Below are positions 14,403 through 22,591 of a stretch of 61,446 nt of DNA, in pieces. How positions within the stretch are numbered: position 1 is the stretch's first letter; each line of letters starts with the position of its first letter. The notes under the pieces were generated by a model. The model was not told where the DNA came from. It worked only from the letters and a program-made list of their open reading frames with translations, and did not search any database. This DNA is from a virus. The DNA is taken from positions 1 through 61,446 of the IMG/VR virus record IMGVR_UViG_3300043399_000529. One strand, written 5' to 3'. Both the position numbers and the translations under genes were made by a program.

Positions 14403-14606
14403 TTAGTTCCTTTCGTAGGCGTACTTTAACGCAACTATCGTAGCAACACCTGAGTCTTTAAAATTGAAAACTATTTCAGTGTTATTTGAAAACGGTTTCA
14501 TATACCAAGTGTAATCACCTGGCCAATCTATATCGTATTCAGTTTGCAACCAGTGTGTTATCTCAATAGCTTTTTTGTATCCGCCCTTTATAATCATGTT
14601 CCCCAC
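14403..14606 (-). CDS. Small protein with LRW-like tail, 67 aa
   Basis: MGNMIIKGGYKKAIEI; ends SGVATIVALKYAYERN, where VATIVALKY resembles the xAtxFxLRW tail of the 0.2-2.6 kb array. Function unknown. Overlaps the endonuclease gene by 13 nt. Confidence 0.62.
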   Translation of the reverse strand: MGNMIIKGGYKKAIEITHWLQTEYDIDWPGDYTWYMKPFSNNTEIVFNFKDSGVATIVALKYAYERN

Positions 14607-15343
14607 TTTGTTACTAATTTATATCCTGCTTTAGTAATCTTGTTCTCATAAAAAAGGGTTTTTTGATACAGATCTTTCATTGGCAATTTAACAATTGGAT
14701 GAATCATTTCAGGATCAAACGTTTCAGGGCAACCATGCCAAAATTTTCCGTGATACAGATAAACAGTTTTTGTATCGGGATCATACCCATCAACTTTATA
14801 TTTTACATCCTCGAGCCATACTTGTCTTTCTTTAATTCCTAAAGAATCTAACCATTCTGTTTCTTTTTTAGAAACAAAACTTCCACTTTTTTGACTTTCC
14901 CATGCTAATTTTTGAGCTTTTTCAAGTTGCAACAGAGTTCGGAGATTGTTGCAGTCAGGACAAAGACCAATTTTTCCTGCCACATAACTGGAATAATATG
15001 TACCATGAATAGTGCATCGAATATTGTATATTTTTTTATATTTTCCTTCTTCAATGTAACATTCACTTACGTCAATATTCTCCCTAGTTTTTAACGCTTT
15101 GTCTTTAACTTGATCTAAAGTAAGTGTGCGTTTCTCCCACATAGCACCAGAGTTATAATACCCTTTTCGACAACAATGTTTCATAGTTAACAATTGCCAA
15201 GGTAAAGAACTATGTTCACCATGTTCACATTGGTACTTTATTTTAGTATCTGTGTTAATATATTGCTCAAGTAGTTTAATAGTGGGGTGCCTATCCGCTA
15301 TTTCTTTTTCAAATTGATCGTGTGATTTTTTGTTTTTCCGCAT
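14594..15343 (-). CDS. Free-standing Vsr-like (EDxHD-type) endonuclease
   Basis: 249 aa from ATG at 15343 (MRKNKKSHDQ). The N-terminal half has two Cys/His pairs (CEHG...CC and C-IHG...CPDC), like the repeat domains of phage free-standing homing endonucleases. The C-terminal half has KETEWLD, YKVDGYDPDT, VYLYHGKFWHG and KAGYKLV, the Vsr/PD-(D/E)xK order. The usual E before the F/Y-H-G is replaced by L. It sits directly after queE, a typical insertion spot. A hairpin (15352-15385) lies between them. Confidence 0.7.
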   Translation of the reverse strand: MRKNKKSHDQFEKEIADRHPTIKLLEQYINTDTKIKYQCEHGEHSSLPWQLLTMKHCCRKGYYNSGAMWEKRTLTLDQVKDKALKTRENIDVSECYIEEGKYKKIYNIRCTIHGTYYSSYVAGKIGLCPDCNNLRTLLQLEKAQKLAWESQKSGSFVSKKETEWLDSLGIKERQVWLEDVKYKVDGYDPDTKTVYLYHGKFWHGCPETFDPEMIHPIVKLPMKDLYQKTLFYENKITKAGYKLVTKWGT

Positions 15344-15351
15344 TATTGTTC

Positions 15352-15385
15352 CCCAAGTATTTAGCAAAAAACTAAAATACTTGGG
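15352..15385. terminator. Hairpin between queE and the endonuclease gene
   Basis: CCCAAGTATTTAG (15352-15364) pairs with CTAAAATACTTGGG (15372-15385) with one bulged base and a 7-nt loop. On the plus strand it is followed by ATTTTAT; on the minus strand by GGAACAAT. As a minus-strand terminator for queE it lacks the T-run, so it may instead protect the queE mRNA end. Confidence 0.45.
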
Positions 15386-15392
15386 ATTTTAT

Positions 15393-16247
15393 CTATGTAC
15401 CCCAGGCATTTTTGAACAAAGGTACCTGAATACGTGGGCTAAAGCGTAGTCCATTATCCCTACAAAAGTCTGCTACTTGGCGTTCATTGAGTTCATATAC
15501 ATGATTAACACCGCCAACAGGCATAAGATACACAGGAATGTTAATACCGGCATCTTCATATTCCTTTTTTGCTTTCATTGCATCTTCAACATCCTGCTGT
15601 GTACTAACAACGAACTTGAAGTAGCTACGATGATCCTTAATGTTAACGTAACTTTTTACGACATCTGGAAGAATTGCCTCTTCCCACTTTTCACCGCTGC
15701 ATGGTAATTTAGCACTAATTGAAAACGTAACTTCGAGCCCAGGCCACAAAGCTTTACTGTTTAAGAAACCCCACAGATCTCCACTTAGTGGTTGTGTGCC
15801 ATTTGTTTCAAATGTTAGATGTGTTAGTCCAATATCCATACATGCTGCAATAAGCTCTGGATAACTGCGTTGCCAACCAAGCAGTGGTTCACCACCAGTA
15901 ATGATTAAGTGTTTGTCTCGTCCGAACGTTCCCCCCGGGAGGAGGTTCTTAATTTGTGCGACAATGTCGCTAACTTCCATAAGAGGACTGAGATGCTTAA
16001 ATTTAGGATCCCAACTGGCATAGCTATCACAACCGGTTGATACAAGAGGCAGATCACGGTAATCGCTGTAAGCATTAGGATCAATATTACTGCGCTCATT
16101 CGATACTTCTCCTCGAACCATACCGAATCCACTGCAAGTAAAATTACAGCCAAAAGTCCTAAGAAAAATGGAAGGTACTCCCACATATTGTCCCTCTCCT
16201 TGTAAACTATAAAATAATTCTGCTACTTTAATTTTGCTCATCATCAA
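15393..16247 (-). CDS. queE: QueE: 7-carboxy-7-deazaguanine synthase (radical SAM), TAG stop
   Basis: 284 aa (ATG at 16247, 16244 or 16241). FYSLQGEGQYVGVPSIFLR is the QueE signature, then C34-x3-C38 and, after a 34-residue insertion, C73-DSYASW, which corresponds to the usual third cluster cysteine followed by D-T/S. ITGGEPLL is the SAM-binding GGEP. QueE turns 6-carboxy-tetrahydropterin into CDG, the core of 7-deazaguanines. queD is about 350 bp upstream and folE 3 kb upstream. The gene ends in TAG, with another TAG six codons on. Confidence 0.88.
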   Translation of the reverse strand: MMMSKIKVAELFYSLQGEGQYVGVPSIFLRTFGCNFTCSGFGMVRGEVSNERSNIDPNAYSDYRDLPLVSTGCDSYASWDPKFKHLSPLMEVSDIVAQIKNLLPGGTFGRDKHLIITGGEPLLGWQRSYPELIAACMDIGLTHLTFETNGTQPLSGDLWGFLNSKALWPGLEVTFSISAKLPCSGEKWEEAILPDVVKSYVNIKDHRSYFKFVVSTQQDVEDAMKAKKEYEDAGINIPVYLMPVGGVNHVYELNERQVADFCRDNGLRFSPRIQVPLFKNAWGT

Positions 16248-16428
16248 CCTTTGTTGTTAAGAGCCACTTACCATCTTCTTCGGTCCAAATAATTGTATCA
16301 CCAACGTCCCAACCCATTTGATTAAGAGCATCAGGAGGAAGCTCAATGTATAATTCATCAGTTCCCTCCCTGCTTTTAACTTCAATGATCCAGCGATTGG
16401 CCCCTAAATCTTTTGGATAGTTATTCAT
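16228..16428 (-). CDS. AbrB/MazE-like small DNA-binding protein
   Basis: 66 aa from ATG at 16428 (8-nt overlap with the upstream gene); ATG at 16440 is possible. The core ELYIELPPDALNQMGWDVGD, then IIWTEEDGKW, matches swapped-hairpin AbrB/SpoVT domains (LPxxxLxxLGW.xGD). Such proteins are antitoxins or transcription factors. It lies between QueE and QueD and may regulate this set. Confidence 0.68.
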   Translation of the reverse strand: MNNYPKDLGANRWIIEVKSREGTDELYIELPPDALNQMGWDVGDTIIWTEEDGKWLLTTKVDDEQN

Positions 16429-16618
16429 TTGTTGCAACATCTGTTTTTAAACATAGTCCAATTCCATTACCATGCACAATTATACCACCAAGACGTTCGC
16501 ACTCTGTTTTATACCAATTTACTTTTGTTGCAAATTGAAAAGATAAAGCAGTTGTAATAACAATCAAAGCAATGATGCCAACAGTGTATATGTTAATTAA
16601 AACAAATCTTCGTTCCAC
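16421..16618 (-). CDS. Small single-pass membrane protein
   Basis: 65 aa. One transmembrane segment (about residues 9-30, VGIIALIVITTALSFQF) followed by a small domain with two cysteines (CERLGG, GLCLK) that could form a disulphide outside the cytoplasm. Overlaps queD by 22 nt. Function unknown. Confidence 0.65.
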   Translation of the reverse strand: MERRFVLINIYTVGIIALIVITTALSFQFATKVNWYKTECERLGGIIVHGNGIGLCLKTDVATNE

Positions 16619-17097
16619 TCACGATGTCCTTCTCTGTATGCCATGTTGGCTACTGTTTCACGAACCTCAACACGATAACACCACAATCTTGATGCTTCGC
16701 TTGGTCCCCACATATCAGGAATATACACGCCATTTACATATTTGTAAAGCATGTCGGCTAAGCTTTCGCAACCTAGCTTTGGTAAAATAGTTAGTTTGGC
16801 TAATTTCTTTTCTTGTAGCATCTTAAATGTCTCAAGTTCTGGATCATCCTCTGCTACAAGTAATGTATGATCAAACTGATCTTCGAGCATTTTCTTAAGC
16901 TCTTTAAGCCCACCATAATCAGCAGCCCAATTGCGAACGTCTAAATCATTAGTGCCAAAGTAAAACTTTATTGAGAAGCTATAACCATGAATTAGGTTAC
17001 AGTGTGAATCTGCACGCCATTGCCTATATGCACAAGGGAATGCATTAATATATTCTTTAGTTGAAGTATATTTGTAAGATACGGGTGTATTTGCCAT
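16597..17097 (-). CDS. queD: QueD: 6-carboxy-tetrahydropterin synthase, unusual zinc site
   Basis: 166 aa, a T-fold enzyme. SHCNLIHGYSF gives the catalytic Cys (C33) and one zinc His (H37); DYGGLKELKK and FDHTLL (D76, H77) are the conserved D-F/Y and catalytic D-H; VEVRET near the end holds the substrate-binding Glu. By alignment to E. coli QueD from memory, the other two zinc histidines are Y24 (CAYRQ) and Y39 (HGY). It makes CPH4 from dihydroneopterin triphosphate. No strong promoter in the 97-bp gap upstream. Confidence 0.85.
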   Translation of the reverse strand: MANTPVSYKYTSTKEYINAFPCAYRQWRADSHCNLIHGYSFSIKFYFGTNDLDVRNWAADYGGLKELKKMLEDQFDHTLLVAEDDPELETFKMLQEKKLAKLTILPKLGCESLADMLYKYVNGVYIPDMWGPSEASRLWCYRVEVRETVANMAYREGHREWNEDLF

Positions 17098-17194
17098 AAT
17101 CAGTCTTTCCTATCTATGACACGCAGAGTTCTTTTAGAGGGGTGAGTGTCAAGGCCTCTTATAGCTGTATATTAAGCTAACTTAACATTAGCTA

Positions 17195-17569
17195 TCAATA
17201 TTTATTTTTTCTGCTATAATATGCTTTAGTTCCGTTGGAATGAACTTCCCTACATAGATCAGTTTTTGTAAATTCAAGCGCAAAACGTGTTTCATCTGCT
17301 TCTTCCATAAAAACAAAAAAGCACGTTTTGCCATCTGGGGCAACTAAGTCTCCCCAATTGTTAATTGCAGCATTCTTATCTGGTGCCAATAGTCCGTTCC
17401 AAACAAATACTTGCCCAGAACAGTTTTCATCTACCCACTTTCGTATACGCATACGATTTACCCAAGGTATTGAGCACTCGTAAAATCTAAAATCATCAAC
17501 ATTAATTAACCATGTTAATTCATCATAGTCACTAATGTAGCGTAGGTTCTTATTAAGTCTTAAATCCAT
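17195..17569 (-). CDS. LRW-type small protein, 124 aa
   Basis: MDLRLNKNLRYISDYDEL; contains EEADETRFALEF, close to the E-A-D-A-x-x-F-x-L-R-W tail of the first array, here followed by about 25 more residues. It is therefore likely a distant relative placed 15 kb away. Function unknown. An unusual 97-bp AT-rich gap follows to queD. Confidence 0.66.
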   Translation of the reverse strand: MDLRLNKNLRYISDYDELTWLINVDDFRFYECSIPWVNRMRIRKWVDENCSGQVFVWNGLLAPDKNAAINNWGDLVAPDGKTCFFVFMEEADETRFALEFTKTDLCREVHSNGTKAYYSRKNKY

Positions 17570-17766
17570 TCCTCAGCGATGCCCAAAATTTCTGCTAGAC
17601 CTAAACCAATTGCAAGCATCAATACTGCTGGTGATCCACCTTCAATATGTCCAAGAACAATAAGTGTTATAATACAAGACAAACAAGATGCAATTCGTAT
17701 ACCGCTTTTGATAAAACTAATCTTTTGATGCCAGTGCTTATACTTGTGTTCAAAATCATTCGACAA
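17560..17766 (-). CDS. Small two-pass membrane protein
   Basis: 68 aa. A charged N-terminus (HKYKHWHQK) and two hydrophobic segments (about 25-42 and 46-63), the second glycine-rich. Resembles small inner-membrane proteins of phages. Overlaps both neighbours by 10-11 nt. Confidence 0.65.
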   Translation of the reverse strand: MSNDFEHKYKHWHQKISFIKSGIRIASCLSCIITLIVLGHIEGGSPAVLMLAIGLGLAEILGIAEEWI

Positions 17767-18076
17767 TTGGGGGTTCTCCTTGTGTTAAGTTGTACATATT
17801 TAAGTAGTCCTCCCACGCCTTCTTTAATGCAGGATACTTCTCATGCAGTGCCCTTTGCTCATAACTCGTATACACTGTTGGTTGAGCTACTTCGGGAATT
17901 ATTCCAAAACTGTTGTCATAAGATGTACCAGTGTCTACTGCCCATTCGTATGTGTCATCGCTTGTAATGTTAATGATATATTTGCTTAAGTCTATATCAC
18001 TAACATTATATTCCTCTGTTACACTAATATCACCACTTAAGGTAATACTAACGTTCATGTTATCTTCTGGATCCAT
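17756..18076 (-). CDS. Small protein with YPALKxAW motif
   Basis: 106 aa. The first half is beta-like and acidic; the C-terminus has EKYPALKKAWEDYLNMYNL. The same P-A-L/V-K-x-A/S-x-E/Y helix ends the proteins at 18451 and 25524, so the three form a second paralogous family. Function unknown; in T4-like phages such helices often end very small accessory proteins. Confidence 0.68.
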   Translation of the reverse strand: MDPEDNMNVSITLSGDISVTEEYNVSDIDLSKYIINITSDDTYEWAVDTGTSYDNSFGIIPEVAQPTVYTSYEQRALHEKYPALKKAWEDYLNMYNLTQGEPPIVE

Positions 18077-18077
18077 A

Positions 18078-18461
18078 TTAACCTCGCAACATTAGCTGCA
18101 CTAAGATATCATTTATCCTAACACCCATATCTTCGCTGTCAGATACCATAAACAATTCGTGTGCTGGACGATATGAGCTAGAATGTACTGGGCCATCTTC
18201 ATTCTTCCAAGCTTCTACAATGTGTCCACCATTTGCACGATGCAAACGAATATTCCAACCTTCAAAGCTTTTGTTAAACCCATTAGGTCCTTGTGTAGAT
18301 GGTATTGGTTCTGAAACTACTATATTTTCATCTTCTTTTAGATAATCGCGTAGCCACTGCTTAAATGAACGACGCTTTTGTTTTACATCTTCCTGTGACC
18401 ATGAAGGAGCACTTGAACCAATTCCAGCACCTTTACGATATTTGTTTACTTTATATCCCAT
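18078..18461 (-). CDS. Hypothetical protein, 127 aa
   Basis: MGYKVNKYRKGAGIGSSAP; a basic segment (KQKRRSFKQWLRDYLKED), then RLHRANGGHIVEAW. From memory, similar to other small marine-phage proteins encoded beside the YPALK family. Ends LVQLMLRG. Function unknown. Confidence 0.68.
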   Translation of the reverse strand: MGYKVNKYRKGAGIGSSAPSWSQEDVKQKRRSFKQWLRDYLKEDENIVVSEPIPSTQGPNGFNKSFEGWNIRLHRANGGHIVEAWKNEDGPVHSSSYRPAHELFMVSDSEDMGVRINDILVQLMLRG

Positions 18462-18780
18462 CGTTGTTCTCCCAATCGTGTTTTACCATAGCTTCTACAA
18501 TTTTATAATTCTCATAAGCTTCTTTAAGTGCAGGATACTTATCAATCATGTCAAATGCAGGTTGAATAAGACATAGTCTTTCCATTATTGTATCAAACAT
18601 TTCACCTACATGAATATCTGGTTTACCTTCACGGCGAAGAATTATATCGTTACTATAAGCGTTAGTATTAGCATAAATGCTTGATGTTGTGTAATACGAT
18701 GGAGAAGTTGCCCAATAATTTGAACCTGTTGCTCCAATTGTGTAAGAACTACTGTTAAGTGTTACGTTTCCTGTTGCCAT
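18451..18780 (-). CDS. Small protein with YPALKEAYENY motif
   Basis: 109 aa. Serine/threonine/tyrosine/asparagine-rich first half (TTSSIYANTNAYSN), then IHVGEMFDTIMERLCLIQP and KYPALKEAYENYKIVEAMV. The two-part architecture matches the protein at 25524. Overlaps the gene at 18461 by 11 nt. Confidence 0.68.
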   Translation of the reverse strand: MATGNVTLNSSSYTIGATGSNYWATSPSYYTTSSIYANTNAYSNDIILRREGKPDIHVGEMFDTIMERLCLIQPAFDMIDKYPALKEAYENYKIVEAMVKHDWENNDGI

Positions 18781-19214
18781 TATGATTCCTTATTGTTCTT
18801 AGCTATAAGCATTTCTCGAATGCTATTTTGAACATGTTCAGGAACTTGCACTTCACCGTTAAATTTAAATTTTTCTGCATGTGTATCATAGTTTTTACGG
18901 TAAATGCGATCTACTTCAGTTCGAATGTATTCGTTTTTTGCTAACTTTTCTACACACTCATTTAATTTAAATTGTTCGTGTTCAACAATAACATCGGGCA
19001 TTCCTAGTTCTTTTATTTTTTTAACTCGTTGAAGTCGCCACTCAATTCTTTCTTCAAGTTCTTTTTTTGTAAGTTTTGGTTCTTTTGTAAATCTTGCCAT
19101 ATGAGAGTTCCATTGTTTTGTTCTCTCTTCATCGAGTCGTTGTTGTTCTGCTTCGTATGAAGCTTGATCTATATGAAACCAATAATAGTCTGCATCCATA
19201 TTCGGTATTAACAT
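18780..19214 (-). CDS. Coiled-coil protein, 144 aa
   Basis: Long charged helices (YEAEQQRLDEERTKQWNSH, KELEERIEWRLQRVKKIKEL) make a coiled coil likely. Overlaps folE by one base and touches the next gene, so part of the same transcript. No family recognised. Confidence 0.65.
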   Translation of the reverse strand: MLIPNMDADYYWFHIDQASYEAEQQRLDEERTKQWNSHMARFTKEPKLTKKELEERIEWRLQRVKKIKELGMPDVIVEHEQFKLNECVEKLAKNEYIRTEVDRIYRKNYDTHAEKFKFNGEVQVPEHVQNSIREMLIAKNNKES

Positions 19215-19888
19215 TAACCATGTCCTTTCATGCTTAAGCAGATATCGTAGAATTCCTTTTTAAGCGGAGCATGTGTGTCGAATGCACCAAGCATAATTGC
19301 GGTTGTCATATCGCTTTCGTGCTCGCGTACACCACGCATTGTCATGCAGTGATGCTCTGCTTTAACAAGCACTGCGATGTTTTCAGTCTTTGCATACTTC
19401 TTTAGTGCTTCTGCAATTTGTGTTGTCATTTCCTCTTGAATCTGAGGACGTTCGCAAATGTGATGCACAATACGATTGAACTTACTAAGGCCAATTACTT
19501 CATCTTCTGGTACAATACCAACCCAACACTTACCGACAATGTTTTGGAAGTGATGAGCGCAAGTGCTGCGTACACTAATTGGTCCGGTAGTATACAAACT
19601 CTTATATCCCATGTTTGGGAATGCTGTTACTTTTGGTACTGGACGATAACGACCACTAAATGTTTCAAGAATAAACATCTTAGCAACGCGGCGTGCAGTG
19701 TCTTGTGTATTGTGATCGTGCTCGGTATCAATTACTAGAGACTGTAGCACACCTTGGAACTCGGCAGCAACTTCATCTACAAGTGCATCAAGTTCACCTT
19801 CTTGAATATATTGAGCAATGTTATCATTGCTATGAAATCTATCACCTGCTGCTAAAATGCGCTGGCGAATTTGCTCTGAAACTTTCAT
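19214..19888 (-). CDS. folE: FolE: GTP cyclohydrolase I
   Basis: 224 aa. Type I GTP cyclohydrolase: TCAHHFQNIVGKCWVG and EHHCMTMRGV give the zinc Cys and His set, and VIGLSKFNRIV and RPQIQEEMT are conserved family stretches. It converts GTP to dihydroneopterin triphosphate, the first step of the 7-deazaguanine route used by queD and queE. TAGGAG lies 8 nt before the ATG. A short GTAG/CTAC stem-loop with a T-loop precedes it in the gap. Confidence 0.92.
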   Translation of the reverse strand: MKVSEQIRQRILAAGDRFHSNDNIAQYIQEGELDALVDEVAAEFQGVLQSLVIDTEHDHNTQDTARRVAKMFILETFSGRYRPVPKVTAFPNMGYKSLYTTGPISVRSTCAHHFQNIVGKCWVGIVPEDEVIGLSKFNRIVHHICERPQIQEEMTTQIAEALKKYAKTENIAVLVKAEHHCMTMRGVREHESDMTTAIMLGAFDTHAPLKKEFYDICLSMKGHG

Positions 19889-19935
19889 CTAAAACTCCTA
19901 TTGTTTAGTGTAGCAAAAAACTACGATAAATTAAA

Positions 19936-20796
19936 TTAATTCTTTAGCTCGTAGCAGTACTGATCCCAGCACATATCTTCGAGTGTCTTTTCAAGTTTAA
20001 CTAAACTGCTTAAGTTATTAACGATTGCGCTTACTGCATCACCTTCACGTGGCGAACCAACTTTGTACATAAGTTTAATGTTAGTAACTTTCTCCATTGC
20101 ACGGATAACATCAAGTACTGAGTATCCTTTTGCACTACCAATACATTCATATGGTGTATTTTGTGGTCCAGCTTCGATAGCTGTAACGATAGCATTAGCA
20201 ACATCTAACACATGAACATAATCACGTATGCAAGTGCCATCGCGAGTTGGATAATTAGTTCCGTTAATTACAAAGTCGCGCTTACCAATAATTGCCTGTG
20301 CAACAGCTTTGATTAGATGTGGTGTTTTAGCTAACTGATGATTGATTCCATCAGTGCCAGACACATTAAAGAATCGAAAGATAGTGTAATTGCTGCTTTT
20401 CTCTTTAATAATATCTTCTGCTGCCATCTTGCTACGTGCATATGGACTTACCATGCTAAACACTGAGCTTGAACTTGCAAAGATAAAATGATCGTTTTCA
20501 ATACGATCCAACACATTTGCAGTTCCCATTGCATTAACACGGTAGTAATCAGTTGGCTCACGTAAACTAACTGGAACACTACCTCTTGCAGCTAAATGTA
20601 CAATGCAATCAAATGATCCACGCACGTAATGGGTAATATCCCATTCCCTGAAGTCATCAATATAGGGAGTAATGTTGTTATACTCGCCGTGAATATTGAT
20701 ATCCCAACCAGTTACATGGTATCCATGTTGCTTTAAAACTTTGCATACATGACTACCAATGTAACCAGTTGCACCTGTTACAAGTATTTTCTTCAT
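19936..20796 (-). CDS. NAD-dependent nucleotide-sugar epimerase/dehydratase (GalE-like)
   Basis: 286 aa, extended short-chain dehydrogenase. Rossmann GATGYIGSH at the N-terminus, ASSSSVF and the catalytic YxxxK (YARSK), then RDYVHVLDVANAI as in GalE. Somewhat short compared with GalE (about 338). It interconverts UDP-hexoses or makes a precursor for the glycosyltransferase encoded 7 bp upstream, for DNA, capsid or host-surface glycosylation. Confidence 0.82.
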   Translation of the reverse strand: MKKILVTGATGYIGSHVCKVLKQHGYHVTGWDINIHGEYNNITPYIDDFREWDITHYVRGSFDCIVHLAARGSVPVSLREPTDYYRVNAMGTANVLDRIENDHFIFASSSSVFSMVSPYARSKMAAEDIIKEKSSNYTIFRFFNVSGTDGINHQLAKTPHLIKAVAQAIIGKRDFVINGTNYPTRDGTCIRDYVHVLDVANAIVTAIEAGPQNTPYECIGSAKGYSVLDVIRAMEKVTNIKLMYKVGSPREGDAVSAIVNNLSSLVKLEKTLEDMCWDQYCYELKN

Positions 20797-20803
20797 GTTT
20801 TAT

Positions 20804-21868
20804 TTAGATTGCCATTGACTTTTTAATAGTCGAGTATAATTCTTTGCCGTTAAAGAACTTATCACCAGTTTGATTAGCCATTTCTTTAGACTTCTCATAA
20901 AGATCATTGCGTTCCATTGTGTTACGAATGAATTGCATTAGATAACCCTTATTGTCCTGATATGCTTTCCAACTTGTTACCCAACGATTTGGATATTTTT
21001 CTTCCCACATCTCAGTATAGCTTAGTCGATCTGGTACCATTGGATATGTTCCAACTAATGCAGCTTCATATGCGCTAATACCAAGTGTCTCTTGCAAGTT
21101 AGCACTAAACATAACTTTGCTTTCAGCCATATGCTTATGGTATTCATCTTTAGACAAGTTATGTTCTTGTGCAATGAACCATTCATATTCTGGCATACTT
21201 GCAGCAAGGTCTTTAAAGATTTCAACTTGCTTCTCTGGAGCAATGCGGTGAGGGAAGATGATCTTATTCTTCTTTTGCACAGTATCATATGGCTGCATTA
21301 CCTTTGGTAGATACTCCATAGGCCAACCAACAATATGACACTTAGGATCTACAGCATCCTCGAATGGAAAATCGAACAGTGTTTGTAAAAATATGTCTAA
21401 GTGGAATTGTGTCGCAAAAAAGTTATCATCATAGCAATCATACATACTACGCTCTGCGTTACGCACCCATGGTTTGTTACCAATAAGTCGTCCTAGAAAA
21501 TCATGTGGATCATAGCTACCGGCATGCCATAGACCACCAATGCGAATTTTAACACCAAGCAGCTCAGCCATATACTTGAGCTGTATTACAGTTGGGTTCC
21601 ATGCATCGGTGTATAAGAAATAGTCGCCGTCCTTAATGTTGCCAAATGCAAACTCACGGCTAATCTCAATCATTTGTTGTGCTTTATAGTTGTTAGTGCC
21701 AGCAAAGTTTAAAAACGCACCTGGTGTTGTTGCCATTGGAACATCACCACCTGAAATCTTTACAACATCCAACCCTGCTTCACGCATTTGAATTGGTAAG
21801 TGTTCTTTCCATTGTTTTGTGTAACGTGTGTCAACTGCTTCAATGTCAACAATGTAAACTCTATTCAT
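20804..21868 (-). CDS. GT-B type glycosyltransferase
   Basis: 354 aa. The C-terminal half has HRIAPEKQVEIFKDL (the usual GR..eKg...li site) and SANLQETLGISAYEAALVG, the E-x7-E of GT4-like enzymes. The N-terminal half (YIVDIEAVDTRYTKQW, DGDYFLYTDAWNP) is, from memory, typical of phage relatives. The acceptor is unknown. Forms a pair with the epimerase. Confidence 0.78.
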   Translation of the reverse strand: MNRVYIVDIEAVDTRYTKQWKEHLPIQMREAGLDVVKISGGDVPMATTPGAFLNFAGTNNYKAQQMIEISREFAFGNIKDGDYFLYTDAWNPTVIQLKYMAELLGVKIRIGGLWHAGSYDPHDFLGRLIGNKPWVRNAERSMYDCYDDNFFATQFHLDIFLQTLFDFPFEDAVDPKCHIVGWPMEYLPKVMQPYDTVQKKNKIIFPHRIAPEKQVEIFKDLAASMPEYEWFIAQEHNLSKDEYHKHMAESKVMFSANLQETLGISAYEAALVGTYPMVPDRLSYTEMWEEKYPNRWVTSWKAYQDNKGYLMQFIRNTMERNDLYEKSKEMANQTGDKFFNGKELYSTIKKSMAI

Positions 21869-22199
21869 ATTGTTCTCTTAATCCTTCCCATCTTAATACA
21901 ATCCAACTGGCATATTTTTCAGTTTGTGGACTTAGTTTTAATTTAACTGTATTACCATAGTAGTTAGGAACAATTTTAAAGTCTACATTAATCGTAAACT
22001 CTGCTTCACGCATCAATTTTTTAATTTGTTGTAACGTAGTGTTTGGGTAAAACGTTTTTCCAAGTCGACATCTAAAAATAGGCAACTCCAGCAGAAACCA
22101 ATTGGTCTCCACTGGAGTATAATCTTCAATAATGTATTCTATTTCGTTCAAGGTACGATGCGAATAGATGTATGATCCATGCCAACTTCCTTTACCCAA
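21861..22199 (-). CDS. Small LRW-type protein, TAG stop
   Basis: 112 aa, MGKGSWHGSYIYSHRT. The C-terminus reads EKYASWIVLRWEGLREQYE, again a hydrophobic strand with LRW. TAG stop, followed by TGA after four codons. Its start overlaps the transpeptidase gene by 52 nt, the largest overlap here, so the start may lie further in; no better one is obvious. Confidence 0.62.
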   Translation of the reverse strand: MGKGSWHGSYIYSHRTLNEIEYIIEDYTPVETNWFLLELPIFRCRLGKTFYPNTTLQQIKKLMREAEFTINVDFKIVPNYYGNTVKLKLSPQTEKYASWIVLRWEGLREQYE

Positions 22200-22591
22200 T
22201 AGAAAAGTCGTTCAGCATGTTCAGGATGTAGTCGAATACATCCATGGCTTGCAGGTCGTCCAAGTCGCTTAATGTCGTAAGTAGCATGAATTGCATAACC
22301 ACCCTTAAAGAAAATGCTATGCGGCATTGGGGAGTTATTATACTTTTTGCTGTAATGCATCTTTGCAAGGTAGTATGGACTAAAATCACCATAAGGTGTG
22401 CGATAGCCTTTTCGTGCAGTGCTTACAGGATAAACTTCTTGTTCACCAAACCCAGTTTGCACATACATTACTTGATCGCTAACATCAATTGTGATGTCAA
22501 CGTATTCAGCTTTTGCTGGGTTGGAAAGGAGGGCGAAAAACATCGCCCCCATAGCCAGCGAAGCTAGCTTATTCCATGCCATAACGGGCAT
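22148..22591 (-). CDS. Secreted L,D-transpeptidase (YkuD) domain protein
   Basis: 147 aa from ATG at 22591 (22582 also possible). The start is set by a clean signal peptide (MAWNKLASLAMGAMFFALL, then NPAKA-EY). The catalytic motif is present: HATYDIKRLGRPASHGCIRL, with the active Cys in SHGC. L,D-transpeptidases cross-link peptidoglycan. In a phage this may alter the host wall, protect against other phages or modulate lysis. The upstream 35 codons of the open frame belong to the overlapping gene at 22569. Confidence 0.8.
   Translation of the reverse strand: MPVMAWNKLASLAMGAMFFALLSNPAKAEYVDITIDVSDQVMYVQTGFGEQEVYPVSTARKGYRTPYGDFSPYYLAKMHYSKKYNNSPMPHSIFFKGGYAIHATYDIKRLGRPASHGCIRLHPEHAERLFYWVKEVGMDHTSIRIVP

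Noticed and set aside
15905-16186. Hydrophobic 93-aa frame inside queE
   Set aside because: It looks like a membrane protein but lies in another frame of the conserved queE core, so the hydrophobicity is a by-product.
17101-17194. Promoter for queD at TTGACA (17147-17152)
   Set aside because: No acceptable -10 at 15 to 18 bp spacing; a short AGCTAA/TTAGCT hairpin here is too weak to call.
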